A stretch of DNA of 64,000 bases, taken from assembly GCF_001623525.1 (NCBI RefSeq), contig NZ_CP015225.1, positions 1,736,001-1,800,000 on the forward strand. The letters run 5' to 3'. Below are positions 25,328 through 33,750 of the stretch, piece by piece (the stretch's first letter is position 1; every line of letters begins with the position of its first letter). Both the position numbers and the translations under genes were made by a program. The notes under the pieces were generated by a model that was not told where the DNA came from, searched no databases, and saw nothing but the letters and a program-made list of their open reading frames with translations. The DNA comes from Pseudomonas fluorescens (GTDB taxonomy: Bacteria; Pseudomonadota; Gammaproteobacteria; Pseudomonadales; Pseudomonadaceae).

Positions 25328-26686
25328 CTAGCTGGCTGACGAATGACCGACGGCAACCGTGGCAAGCGGTAGCCAGACCCGAACCTCAAATCCCTCCTGC
25401 CGGTCTCTTGCCGGAGATAACAGTTCGATTCGTCCATTGATGCCCTGCACAATCGTCTTGACGATCGCCAACCCCAATCCCGCGCCACTGGTTTCACTCT
25501 GGCCGCGCACGAAACGTTCGGTCAGGTGCTGCAGGACGGCCACCGGTACCACCGGTCCGCCGTTGATCACCCGCAGCAGCGCCTGGTCCGTGAGGGTGAC
25601 TTCGATGGGTTGATCCATCGCACCGTACTTCAATGCGTTCTCGATCAGATTGCGCAACAGGATGCCGAAGGCATCCGGGTCGAGGGTCGAATACACATGG
25701 GCCTGGGCAGGAAGTTGCAGCGCGATCTGGCGGGTGCTGTTGTGCCGCCATTCATCCACCACGTGAGCCAACAACGGGACCAGGTCCTGAGGCGTTTGCG
25801 AGAGCAGGCCGCCCCCTTCAGCCTTGGCCAATTGCATGAGTTTTTCCGATAACCGGGCCAATTCGCGCAAGGCGCTTTCGATCTTTTTCACACGCAAACG
25901 CAACGGACCTTCAGGGGCCTCCTGGTACAGCCGCTGGACTTGCGCCAGTGTCGCGGCCAATGGTGTACGCAGCTCATGTGCGCTGTTGGCGGTGAAGCTG
26001 CGTTCGGCCTCCAGGGCTCTGCGCAAACGCTCCAGCAGGCGGTTGACCGCATCCGCCAAGGGGTTGATTTCTGCCGGCAACCGCGACACCTTGATCGGCG
26101 ACAGATCACCCACGCCACGGGCCTCTACCGCGTAACGATAGGCCAGCACGCTGCCCAGGCTCATGCGCACCAATAGCCAGGTCCCCAACAGGCTGATGGG
26201 GACCAGCGCCAGTAACGGCCACAACAAGGTAAACAAGGCCTGTCGTGCGGCCTCGCGGCGATGGCGCAACGGCTCGGCGACTTCGATGAATACCGTCTCA
26301 CGCAGCGCACTGGCGCCATACAGACGGTACTTTCCAATCGTGGAGAACCCCTCGGCCGGGTGTTTGCTGAAGATCCGCGGGTTGGCATCGTGGGACTGCA
26401 TCAGGACCTTGCCTGCGGCATCGCGCACCAGATAAGTCAGGTGCTCCTTGTGCATCTTCAGGGTGGCGACCTGTTGCACCTCCCCCGGGTTTTCCCGGTT
26501 GCTGATTTCCAGTACGGCCAGGGGAAGGATGCGTTGGGCGGTCTCCTCCAGTGCGCTGTCAAAGGCCTCGTTCAGCTCATGTTGCACCCCGCGCCAAGTG
26601 CCGATTGTCGCCATCAGCCAGAGCAACGTCATGCCCAGCGTCAGTCCCAGGCCCAAACGTTTTTGCAGGCTGAAGGTCGTCTTCAT
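25328..26686 (-). CDS. Membrane sensor histidine kinase
   Basis: The 452-residue kinase has a first membrane helix (about 10-30), a periplasmic sensor of about 130 residues, a second helix near 165-185 and a HAMP-like region. The phosphoacceptor is in AHELRTPLAA, the N-box in ENALKYGA and the G-box in GAGLGLAIVK. ATG 26686 makes a 4-base ATGA overlap with the regulator gene; the longer frame reads through regulator sequence and is rejected. With its partner it probably controls the divergent PepSY/DUF2271/flavoreductase/ApbE genes. Confidence 0.9.
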   Translation of the reverse strand: MKTTFSLQKRLGLGLTLGMTLLWLMATIGTWRGVQHELNEAFDSALEETAQRILPLAVLEISNRENPGEVQQVATLKMHKEHLTYLVRDAAGKVLMQSHDANPRIFSKHPAEGFSTIGKYRLYGASALRETVFIEVAEPLRHRREAARQALFTLLWPLLALVPISLLGTWLLVRMSLGSVLAYRYAVEARGVGDLSPIKVSRLPAEINPLADAVNRLLERLRRALEAERSFTANSAHELRTPLAATLAQVQRLYQEAPEGPLRLRVKKIESALRELARLSEKLMQLAKAEGGGLLSQTPQDLVPLLAHVVDEWRHNSTRQIALQLPAQAHVYSTLDPDAFGILLRNLIENALKYGAMDQPIEVTLTDQALLRVINGGPVVPVAVLQHLTERFVRGQSETSGAGLGLAIVKTIVQGINGRIELLSPARDRQEGFEVRVWLPLATVAVGHSSAS

Positions 26687-27342
26687 GCCGACACCATCCG
26701 GTAACCCATGCCCCGCACGGTCTCGATCAGGTCGCGCCCGAGTTTCTTGCGCAATCGACTGATGTAGACCTCGATCGTGTTGCTTTCGATTTCGGCGCCA
26801 AAGGCGTACAGACGATCTTCGAGTTGCCCCTTGGACAGCAGCGCGCCGGGGCGCTGGATGAAGGCCTCCAACAGCGCCCATTCCCGGGCCGTGAGGTCCA
26901 CGGCCACGTCGGCCCGATGCACCGTACGGGCAGCCATGTCGACGTGCAGCTCACCGAGCCTGATCTGGGGGTTGGGATTGCCGCTGTAACGACGGGCCAC
27001 CGCAGCCACACGGGCCGACAGTTCAAACAGGTCGAAGGGTTTGACCAGGTAATCGTCGGCACCGGCATTGAGGCCGGCGATTCGATCAGAGATCTGGTCC
27101 TGGGCCGTCAGGATGATCACCGCAGTCGCGTCACCTGCGCTGCGTCGTTGACGCAGGAAGTCCAGCCCTCGACCGTCCGGCAACATCAAGTCAAGCAGGA
27201 TCAAGTCATAAGCGGTCGTGCTCACGCTGCTGCGGGCTTGGGCAAGGTTCTGCACCCAGTCAACGGCATGGCCGTCATCGGCGATCTGTTCGCGCACCGC
27301 ATCTCCCAGCCTTGGCGAGTCCTCAACCAATAAAACCCGCAT
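26683..27342 (-). CDS. OmpR-family response regulator
   Basis: The 219-residue protein has a receiver domain (VEDSPRLG near the start, phospho-Asp in LILLDLMLPDGRG, Lys in LVKPFDLFEL) and an OmpR winged-helix domain ending in GMGYRMVSA. ATG 27342 follows AGGAG by 8 bases. It is cotranscribed with the sensor kinase gene (4-base overlap) and divergent from an exported PepSY protein gene, whose promoter region carries an inverted repeat that could be its target. Confidence 0.9.
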   Translation of the reverse strand: MRVLLVEDSPRLGDAVREQIADDGHAVDWVQNLAQARSSVSTTAYDLILLDLMLPDGRGLDFLRQRRSAGDATAVIILTAQDQISDRIAGLNAGADDYLVKPFDLFELSARVAAVARRYSGNPNPQIRLGELHVDMAARTVHRADVAVDLTAREWALLEAFIQRPGALLSKGQLEDRLYAFGAEIESNTIEVYISRLRKKLGRDLIETVRGMGYRMVSA

Positions 27343-27395
27343 CGGGCAGCTCCTGTCATCGTGGTTGTGCCGCACCTTAGCGGCCTTACCTGACG

Positions 27396-27411
27396 TGAAT
27401 CTGAAGATTCA
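27396..27411. promoter_or_regulatory. Inverted repeat, candidate regulator site
   Basis: TGAATC-TGAA-GATTCA is a perfect inverted repeat midway between the response-regulator gene and the PepSY gene. Its position in a divergent promoter suits a two-component target site controlling both directions. OmpR-type regulators often prefer direct repeats, which lowers confidence. Confidence 0.4.
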
Positions 27412-27473
27412 GCTGGCTGTCAGGAATGCCCCGTAGGGTATGCCCACAACGAAACCCCGGCAGGAGACAGATC

Positions 27474-27797
27474 ATGAAATCAGGTTTTATCGCCAGCACT
27501 GCGCTGATAAGTGTGCTGGCCAACGGTTACGCCTTGGCCGATGACGACTGCGGCGAACCGGTCAACGACTGGCAGCCACGGGAAACCCTGCGCCTGCAGG
27601 TGGAACAGCGGTACGGCTGGACGGTGCAGCGCATCAAGGTCGACGACGGCTGTTACAAGCTCAAGGGCCTGGACCGCCAGGGCAATGTCATCGAAGCCCG
27701 CTACACACCAGCGTCGCTGCACCTGCGCGAGCTCGAGATCTACTTCCGGGACGATGACGATGCCAGCGCTTACCTCGCCCCTGCGCCCGCGCCGTGA
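27474..27797 (+). CDS. Exported PepSY-domain protein
   Basis: The 107-residue protein starts at ATG 27474 after CAGGAGACAG. The signal peptide ends in GYALA near residue 21, and the mature protein begins with DDDCGEPV. The rest matches the small PepSY fold (RLQVEQRYGWTVQRIKVDDGCYKLKGLDRQGNVIEARY in outline) and ends in a flexible Ala/Pro tail. Two cysteines in the mature part may form a disulfide. Small PepSY proteins often lie beside two-component systems and redox or metal genes. It is first in the operon with DUF2271, the flavoreductase and ApbE. Confidence 0.82.
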   Translation: MKSGFIASTALISVLANGYALADDDCGEPVNDWQPRETLRLQVEQRYGWTVQRIKVDDGCYKLKGLDRQGNVIEARYTPASLHLRELEIYFRDDDDASAYLAPAPAP

Positions 27798-27883
27798 CAT
27801 TTCGACGCGTTGATCCTGCCGTTCAGGTTGCTGTCAGCAAGCAGGTCCAGGCTCTCGCCCCAACGATCAAAAGGACAACCCCC

Positions 27884-28354
27884 ATGAAAAAAATCATCGC
27901 TGCAACCTGCCTCGCCGGCGCCATTATCCTGCCGGGGCTGGCTCAGGCCCGTGAAGTAACCCTCACCACCCAGCTCAAGCGCTACAGCGGCAACGATGCG
28001 TACCTGGCGATCTACGTCACCGACGCCAGCGGCCAATACCAGAAAACCCTCTGGGTGGCCGGCAAAAAGGCCAAGTACTACAAGCACCTGGCCGACTGGG
28101 CCCGTGGAAGCAAGCTGAACCCCAGCGAGTACGACGGCGTCAGCGGCGCCAGCGTCGGCAGTGGGGACACCCTCAAAGTCAGTGTCGAGCTGGCAGACAC
28201 GCTGATCGATGCCGGGTATCAGATCCGTATCGATAGCGCCGTCGAGGATAAGCGTGATGCCCGGGCCGACGTCAGCGTGGCCCTGACTTCGCAAGGCGCA
28301 GGCAAGCCAGTGGCGGGCAATACCTTTGTCGAATCCTTTACCTACGATCTGTAG
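27884..28354 (+). CDS. Exported DUF2271 protein with flavinylation motif
   Basis: The 156-residue protein has a signal peptide ending in GLAQA (residue 22) and matches the DUF2271 pattern (LAIYVTDASGQYQKTLWVAG, WARGS). At residues 84-90 it reads DGVSGAS, which fits the D-x-x-S/T-G-A-S/T motif that ApbE enzymes modify with FMN, so Ser90 is the likely attachment site. DUF2271 proteins are reported in ApbE-linked extracytoplasmic electron-transfer loci. The next genes encode a PepSY-membrane flavoreductase and an ApbE transferase, which fits a periplasmic FMN carrier reduced from the cytoplasmic NADPH pool. Confidence 0.82.
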   Translation: MKKIIAATCLAGAIILPGLAQAREVTLTTQLKRYSGNDAYLAIYVTDASGQYQKTLWVAGKKAKYYKHLADWARGSKLNPSEYDGVSGASVGSGDTLKVSVELADTLIDAGYQIRIDSAVEDKRDARADVSVALTSQGAGKPVAGNTFVESFTYDL

Positions 28355-28379
28355 CACCTGCCATCTGCGGAGGCCGAAC

Positions 28380-30560
28380 ATGCTTCGCCAGCTCCACGCC
28401 CTACCCGGTTTGATTGCCGCCCTTTTGGTCATGGTATTGGCCATCAGCGGCGCGATATTGTCTGTCAATCCGGCCCTTGAACGCCTGGACAACACGTCCA
28501 CTGCGGTCGGGCAGGTCAATGTCGCTCAGTTGGCGGGACGCGTCGCCGGACACTTTCCAGCGGTGGAGCAGATCCAGCGTACGGCGTCCGGGACGGTCAT
28601 CGTCTACTACAACCGTGACGGCCAGGTCGGCGCCGAAGAGGTCGACCCGTTGACCGGTCAAGGCTTGGCACCTTACGAGCCCGGCACCGTCTCTCGCTGG
28701 ATGAAAGAGCTGCACCGCTCGCTGTTCCTCGGGACGCCGGGCCATGGGGTTGCGGGGGTCGGCGCGCTGGCCATGCTCATGCTGTCGGTGTCCGGGGCGC
28801 TGTTGCTGGTTCGGCGGGTCGGCGGCTGGCGCAACCTGCTGCGTCCCCTGCGGGGCAACTTCAGCCAGCGCTGGCATGCTGAACTCGGGCGCCTGGCGCT
28901 ATGGGGGCTGTTGTTGTCGACCCTGACCGGGCTCTATCTGTGCGCCGTGACGTTCGACTTCATCACCGATGGCAGCCAGCTCGAGCCCGCATTCCCCGAG
29001 CACGTCAGCAGCGCCCCAGCCCTGCCGGTGGCGAACCTGCGCGCCTTGGCTTCAATCGATCTGAATGACCTGCGCGAACTCGTCTACCCCAGTCCCAATA
29101 ACCCGCAAGACGTGTTTTCCCTGCGCACAACCCAGGGCGACGGCTATGTAGACCCGGCCAGCGGCACCCTGCTGTCCTATCAAGCCCATGACGGGATGCA
29201 CACCGTCTACGAATGGATCTATCGATTGCACACCGGCGAAGGACTGTGGTGGCTCGGCCTGTTACTCGGCCTTAGTGCACTCTGCGTGCCGCTGATGAGC
29301 ATCACCGGCATCCTGATGTGGTGGCGTCGCCGCAAAGCCGCGCCGAACATCCGTCATGACAGCCCCGCGCAATCCGCCGACACCGTGATCCTGGTAGGCA
29401 GCGAAACCAACAGCACCTGGGGCTTTGCCAACACGTTGCATGAAGCCTTGCATCAAGCCGGCCACCGCGTTCATAGCGCGGCAATGAATCAATACACCAA
29501 CGCCTGCATCAACGCGCAACGGGTGTTTATCCTCACCGCAACCCACGGTGACGGCAATGCCCCGGCCTCGGCTTCGCAGTTTCTGGCCCAACTGGCCAGC
29601 ACCGGCCTGAAACCCGGCCAGGCGTTTGCCGTGCTGGGTTTTGGTGACCGCCAGTTTCCACGGTTCTGTCAGTTTGCCCACCAGGTGCAGGATGCCTTGT
29701 CGCAGGCCGGTGGCACGCCGTTGATCGGACTGGAAACCATCAACCGCCAGTCCTCCCAGGAATTCGCGCGCTGGGGCCACGCCGTGGGTGAAGTGCTGGG
29801 GCATGACTTGACACTGATCCACACCGCTCAGCCGCCACGCACCCATCAACTGATCCTGGTCGAGCGCATTGCCTATGGTGAACAGGTCGGCGCGCCCACC
29901 CACGTGCTACGTTTCAAAGCCTCAGGGACATTACCGGCCTTTGAAGCCGGAGATCTGGTCGGCATCCTGCCCCCTGGCAACCCCCTCCCTCGGTTCTACT
30001 CGCTGGCCAGCAGCTCACAGGACGGCGTGCTGGAGATCTGCGTACGCAAACACAAAGGAGGTCTGTGTTCATCATTCCTTCACAGCGTGGAGATCGGGGC
30101 GACCATCGACGCCTTTATCCAACCGAACCCACAATTTCGCCCAGCGTCGGGAGCGCATCCAGTGATCCTGATCGGCGCCGGTACCGGCATCGGCCCACTG
30201 GCCGGTTTTATCCGGAATAACAAGGCCCACCACCCCATGCACTTGTATTGGGGCGGACGTAACCCAGCCTCGGACTTCCTCTACGAGGCCGAGCTCAACC
30301 ATTACCTGGCTGACCGTCGCCTGACGGCATTACACGCGGCCTTTTCCCAGGTCATGGACCGTTCCTACGTGCAAGACCGACTGATCAGCGACGCCCTGAT
30401 GTTGCGTCGGCTGATCGAAAAAGGCGCCCAGGTACTGGTTTGCGGCGGTCGCGAGATGGCCAAGGGGGTGATGCTGGCGCTGGATGAAGTGCTGGCTCCC
30501 CTCAACCTGAATGTGCGGACCCTTAAGGCACAAGGACGTTATCGTGAAGACGTCTACTGA
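28380..30560 (+). CDS. PepSY-TM, flavodoxin and NADPH reductase fusion
   Basis: The 726-residue protein has three parts. Residues 1-330 are a PepSY-associated membrane domain with about four helices and membrane histidines in KELHRSLF and YRLHTGEG. Residues about 350-480 are flavodoxin-like (FMN loop GSETNSTWGFA, FILTATHGDGNAP). The C-terminal 250 residues are a CPR/sulfite-reductase-type FAD/NADPH module with RFYSLASS, GAGTGIGPLAG, LVCGG and the terminal GRYREDVY. Electrons would pass NADPH-FAD-FMN-membrane heme or flavin-periplasm. ATG 28380 follows GGAGG by 6 bases. Its last 17 bases overlap the ApbE gene. Confidence 0.88.
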   Translation: MLRQLHALPGLIAALLVMVLAISGAILSVNPALERLDNTSTAVGQVNVAQLAGRVAGHFPAVEQIQRTASGTVIVYYNRDGQVGAEEVDPLTGQGLAPYEPGTVSRWMKELHRSLFLGTPGHGVAGVGALAMLMLSVSGALLLVRRVGGWRNLLRPLRGNFSQRWHAELGRLALWGLLLSTLTGLYLCAVTFDFITDGSQLEPAFPEHVSSAPALPVANLRALASIDLNDLRELVYPSPNNPQDVFSLRTTQGDGYVDPASGTLLSYQAHDGMHTVYEWIYRLHTGEGLWWLGLLLGLSALCVPLMSITGILMWWRRRKAAPNIRHDSPAQSADTVILVGSETNSTWGFANTLHEALHQAGHRVHSAAMNQYTNACINAQRVFILTATHGDGNAPASASQFLAQLASTGLKPGQAFAVLGFGDRQFPRFCQFAHQVQDALSQAGGTPLIGLETINRQSSQEFARWGHAVGEVLGHDLTLIHTAQPPRTHQLILVERIAYGEQVGAPTHVLRFKASGTLPAFEAGDLVGILPPGNPLPRFYSLASSSQDGVLEICVRKHKGGLCSSFLHSVEIGATIDAFIQPNPQFRPASGAHPVILIGAGTGIGPLAGFIRNNKAHHPMHLYWGGRNPASDFLYEAELNHYLADRRLTALHAAFSQVMDRSYVQDRLISDALMLRRLIEKGAQVLVCGGREMAKGVMLALDEVLAPLNLNVRTLKAQGRYREDVY

Positions 30561-31515
30561 TTTGCAACGCTACAGCCTGAACGGCGAAACCATGGGCTCG
30601 CGCTATACCGCCCTGTTCTATGCCGAAACCGAACTCGACACCCGCCCGATCAGTCACAGCCTGGCGCACGCCGTGGGCCGGGTGGACCAGCAAATGTCTA
30701 CCTGGAAACCCGATTCGGACCTCAATCGTCTCAACAACGCACCTTTGCAAGAATGGATAGCGGTGCCCGAGGAACTGACCACGGTATTGGCGGCGGCGCT
30801 GCGCGTCAGCCGGCAATCGGACGGCGCCTTCGACATCGCCGTTGGTGATCTGGTGGACGCCTGGGGCTTCGGTCCCGAGGAGCTGTCTATCACCGAACCG
30901 GCGTTCGATGGGTTGCCTGCGCCAACTCGACGCTCGACTAGTGCAGCGTTGGTCGTTGATTCACAACGCAACCAGGTGCGCAAACAGGCACCGCTTAACC
31001 TCAATTTGAACGGCATTGCCAAAGGTTTTGGGGTCGATGAGCTGGCCCGCTGCCTGGACAGGTTTGGCATCACACGCTACCTGGTAGGCATCGACGGCGA
31101 GATGCGCGCCCGCGGCAGCAAACCTGATGGGCAACCCTGGGTCGTGGCCGTGGAAAAACCCCGTCGGGGCGTGCGTGAGGTCATGGGTGTGATGGAGCTC
31201 AGCGACGCCGCCATCGCCACCTCCGGGGATTATCGACACTGGGTCGACGTCCGTGGGCAATCTTTCGCCCACACAATGAACCCGGCCACCGGCACCCCGC
31301 TGTGCAACGCACTCGCGGCCGTCACGGTGGTGTCGACCTCATGCATGCTCGCTGACGCTTGGGCCACAGCGTTGATGGTACTGGGCGAAATCCAAGGCCC
31401 CCGTTTGGCACAGGAGCGAGGGATGGACGCATTGTTCGTCGTGCGCGACGGTTTGCAGCTCAAGGAAATAGCCATTGTCGGTGGACAGTTGCAAGCTCAG
31501 GTCCAAACGCGCTGA
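30544..31515 (+). CDS. apbE: ApbE-family FAD:protein FMN transferase
   Basis: A 323-residue protein from GTG 30544, preceded by AAGGA, with a 17-base overlap with the flavoreductase gene. Family motifs are present: TMGSRYTALF at the N-terminus, DIAVGDLVDAWGFGP, LNLNGIAKGFGVDEL, TSGDYRHWVD and HTMNPATGTP. ApbE attaches FMN covalently to Ser/Thr in target proteins; the DUF2271 product encoded nearby carries such a motif. No signal peptide or lipobox is visible from either possible start, although the target is exported. This copy may therefore act in the cytoplasm or on an unfolded or Tat-type client. Confidence 0.88.
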   Translation: MKTSTDLQRYSLNGETMGSRYTALFYAETELDTRPISHSLAHAVGRVDQQMSTWKPDSDLNRLNNAPLQEWIAVPEELTTVLAAALRVSRQSDGAFDIAVGDLVDAWGFGPEELSITEPAFDGLPAPTRRSTSAALVVDSQRNQVRKQAPLNLNLNGIAKGFGVDELARCLDRFGITRYLVGIDGEMRARGSKPDGQPWVVAVEKPRRGVREVMGVMELSDAAIATSGDYRHWVDVRGQSFAHTMNPATGTPLCNALAAVTVVSTSCMLADAWATALMVLGEIQGPRLAQERGMDALFVVRDGLQLKEIAIVGGQLQAQVQTR

Positions 31516-31805
31516 CGCCGAGTCACAGGTGTCGAGTCAAAAGAACGGCCACTCATGCACCAGCCGGAGAAGGTCAACATGCACTCGCCTCATACCGCAG
31601 AACTTGCAACCACATGCTGAGTGAGTGCAGCGCCCAGTGCTGTACCTGAACGCAATTAACAACGTTTAACTCGCACGCTCACGCCCCGCGCCCAAGAATG
31701 AAGCCCTCTGCCCAGACCTGTTTTTCAAGCGGGAAGCTGCCGACCCACCGTGCGGTGCGCCAGGCATTTCCCGCTGACACGGTCCCTTTGACATGGAAAT
31801 TAAGC

Positions 31806-33149
31806 ATGTTGCCTGCACCACACCACTCAACCGCCGCCCTGAAGCCGCTCTGGCTGCTTGCCCTGCTCACAAGCGGCACCGCACCGGCGATGGCAGCGGA
31901 ACTCGCGCAAAGCACGCCTGGCTTTCTCGACGGGGCGACGCTGCAAGTCCTCAGCCGTAACTTCTACCTCAACAATGACTATCGCGCCCCGACCCCGGCA
32001 GGCAAAAGCTACAAACAGGAATGGGCCCAGGGCTTCATCGCCTCGTTCGAGTCCGGTTTCACCCCCGGCACGATCGGCGTAGGCATCGATGCCCACGGGT
32101 TCCTGGGGTTGAAACTGGACGGCGGCAAGGGGCACTCCGGAACGGGATTATTGCCGCTGGATGAGAACGGGCGAAGCGAGGACCACTACTCCAGTGCCGG
32201 CGGTGCGCTGAAATTCAACGCCTCACGCACCACCCTGGCGGTCGGCGAAATGACTGTGCAGAGCCCGGTATTCGATACCGCAGACAAGCGCCTGCAACCC
32301 GAATACGCCAGCGGCCTGCTACTCTCCAGCCGCGAGTTCGAAGGGGTCGACCTGCAAGCGGGTCACTTCAGTGCGTTCAAGAATCAGGACGCCTCGACCA
32401 GCAAGGGTGATTTTTCCGGGTATGGGGCGACGACGCGCCACGGCGTCATCGACTTCATCGGCGCCGACCTGCTCAGCGGCCAAGCCCTGGGCGGCGCGCT
32501 CTACGCCTCCGAACTGAGCGATACCTGGCGCCAGTACTATGCCAACCTGCATGCCACCGTTGGCGAACTGTTCCTCGACGGCAACCTGTATCACACCCGC
32601 GACGATGGCAAGGCCATTGCCGGGGCCATCGACACCACAGCCTATAGCCTGAGCGGCAAGTACCGGTTCAATGCCCAGGCGTTCACCCTGGCCTATCAGA
32701 AAATCAACGGCGACACGCCCTTCGATTTCGTCGGCGGCGACTCCATCTACCTGGCCAACTCGATCAAATATGCCGACTTCAACGGCCCCGGCGAGCGCTC
32801 GTGGCAAGCGCGCTACGACCTCGACCTGGGCACCTTGGGCATCCCCGGCCTGAGCTTCATGGCCCGCTATGTGACTGGACGCGGGATAGACGGCAGCCAT
32901 GCTCCCCAAGGCGGCGCCTACAACCCGTTCGATAGCGACACAGGCACTTACAGTCCGCAACAAGGCGCTGGCGCACGCCATTGGGAGCGCGACCTGGACC
33001 TGCACTACATCGTGCAGTCAGGCCCGGCCAAGGACCTGTCGTTGCAACTGTCCCACGTCACCCATCGCGCCAACAGCAGCCAGGGCGGCGATGACATCGA
33101 CCGGCTGTATATCGTCATCCAGTACCCGCTCAAGCTGGGGCCGTTCTGA
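31806..33149 (+). CDS. OprD-family outer-membrane porin
   Basis: A 447-residue protein. The signal peptide ends in APAMAAELA (about residue 30), and the mature part opens with GFLDGATLQVLSRNFYLNNDY, the OprD family hallmark. The sequence then alternates beta-strands and ends in LYIVIQYPLKLGPF, a typical terminal strand with a C-terminal Phe. OprD-type channels take up specific small anions, amino acids or peptides. ATG 31806 is chosen because the signal peptide then has normal length; its ribosome site is weak. No neighbouring genes define the substrate. Confidence 0.92.
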   Translation: MLPAPHHSTAALKPLWLLALLTSGTAPAMAAELAQSTPGFLDGATLQVLSRNFYLNNDYRAPTPAGKSYKQEWAQGFIASFESGFTPGTIGVGIDAHGFLGLKLDGGKGHSGTGLLPLDENGRSEDHYSSAGGALKFNASRTTLAVGEMTVQSPVFDTADKRLQPEYASGLLLSSREFEGVDLQAGHFSAFKNQDASTSKGDFSGYGATTRHGVIDFIGADLLSGQALGGALYASELSDTWRQYYANLHATVGELFLDGNLYHTRDDGKAIAGAIDTTAYSLSGKYRFNAQAFTLAYQKINGDTPFDFVGGDSIYLANSIKYADFNGPGERSWQARYDLDLGTLGIPGLSFMARYVTGRGIDGSHAPQGGAYNPFDSDTGTYSPQQGAGARHWERDLDLHYIVQSGPAKDLSLQLSHVTHRANSSQGGDDIDRLYIVIQYPLKLGPF

Positions 33150-33227
33150 CCCTCGCGCGTCAGGAAACCGAAGGTGGACGAACACGCGCAGCGCCCGCCT
33201 GTTGCCCATGCCCCATATATCCGCTGA

Positions 33228-33491
33228 TTACTTACGCAAGGCCTTATCGTCGGTCATCCGAGTGGCCCGGATGCTTGCCTCCTCGGCGGTACGTTGGGCC
33301 TGCTCGGACATTATCTGGGCCTGCTCAGCCTTCCTGTAGGCCTCATCCGCCCGGAGCCTTGCCGTTGCAGCGTTATTTTCCGCCGACTCCAGTCGGGCAT
33401 CCACTTCTTGGGCGAGCTTGTTACAGCACCCGGCAGTGGTTGCCAGAAAAATGCTCATTAATACGACAGGTAAGTATCGATTCAAGGCCAT
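33228..33491 (-). CDS. OprI/Lpp-like outer-membrane lipoprotein
   Basis: The 87-residue protein has a signal peptide with a lipobox at TTAGC (Cys22). After it comes a long Ala-rich heptad helix (ARLESAENNAATARLRADEA and on) ending in ALRK, closely matching the shape of the Pseudomonas major lipoprotein OprI, whose final Lys is linked to peptidoglycan. Position -3 of the lipobox is Thr and not the usual Leu. AGGA lies 8 bases before the start. It differs from classic OprI around the lipobox, so it is called a paralogue. Confidence 0.82.
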   Translation of the reverse strand: MALNRYLPVVLMSIFLATTAGCCNKLAQEVDARLESAENNAATARLRADEAYRKAEQAQIMSEQAQRTAEEASIRATRMTDDKALRK

Positions 33492-33629
33492 GGTTATTTC
33501 CTCGGTTAAGCGCAGCAGGAAAAACGGCTAGCAACTGGCTCGAGTATCTGGCAACACCCTCTGCCCACTCTGATCCTTGTCAACTGCATGGCTCGTCCGA
33601 CGCCCACACCGTGACTCACTTGAACCGAG

Positions 33630-33643
33630 TTGATTTAGCTCAA
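33630..33643. promoter_or_regulatory. Anr-like box upstream of ftsH-type gene
   Basis: TTGAT-TTAG-CTCAA differs from the FNR/Anr consensus TTGAT-N4-ATCAA by one base and lies 107 bases before the FtsH-like start. It is the first of eight similar boxes in the next 16 kb. Confidence 0.6.
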
Positions 33644-33750
33644 TGTCTTTGCAGCCCTCAGGCGTAGAAAAAGCAAACCAGGGAGCCGGCGATCTCCCCG
33701 ACCATTTATGCGCGGCCTGTTCGTCCGAGGCCTTTTATTGAGTCGAGGCC

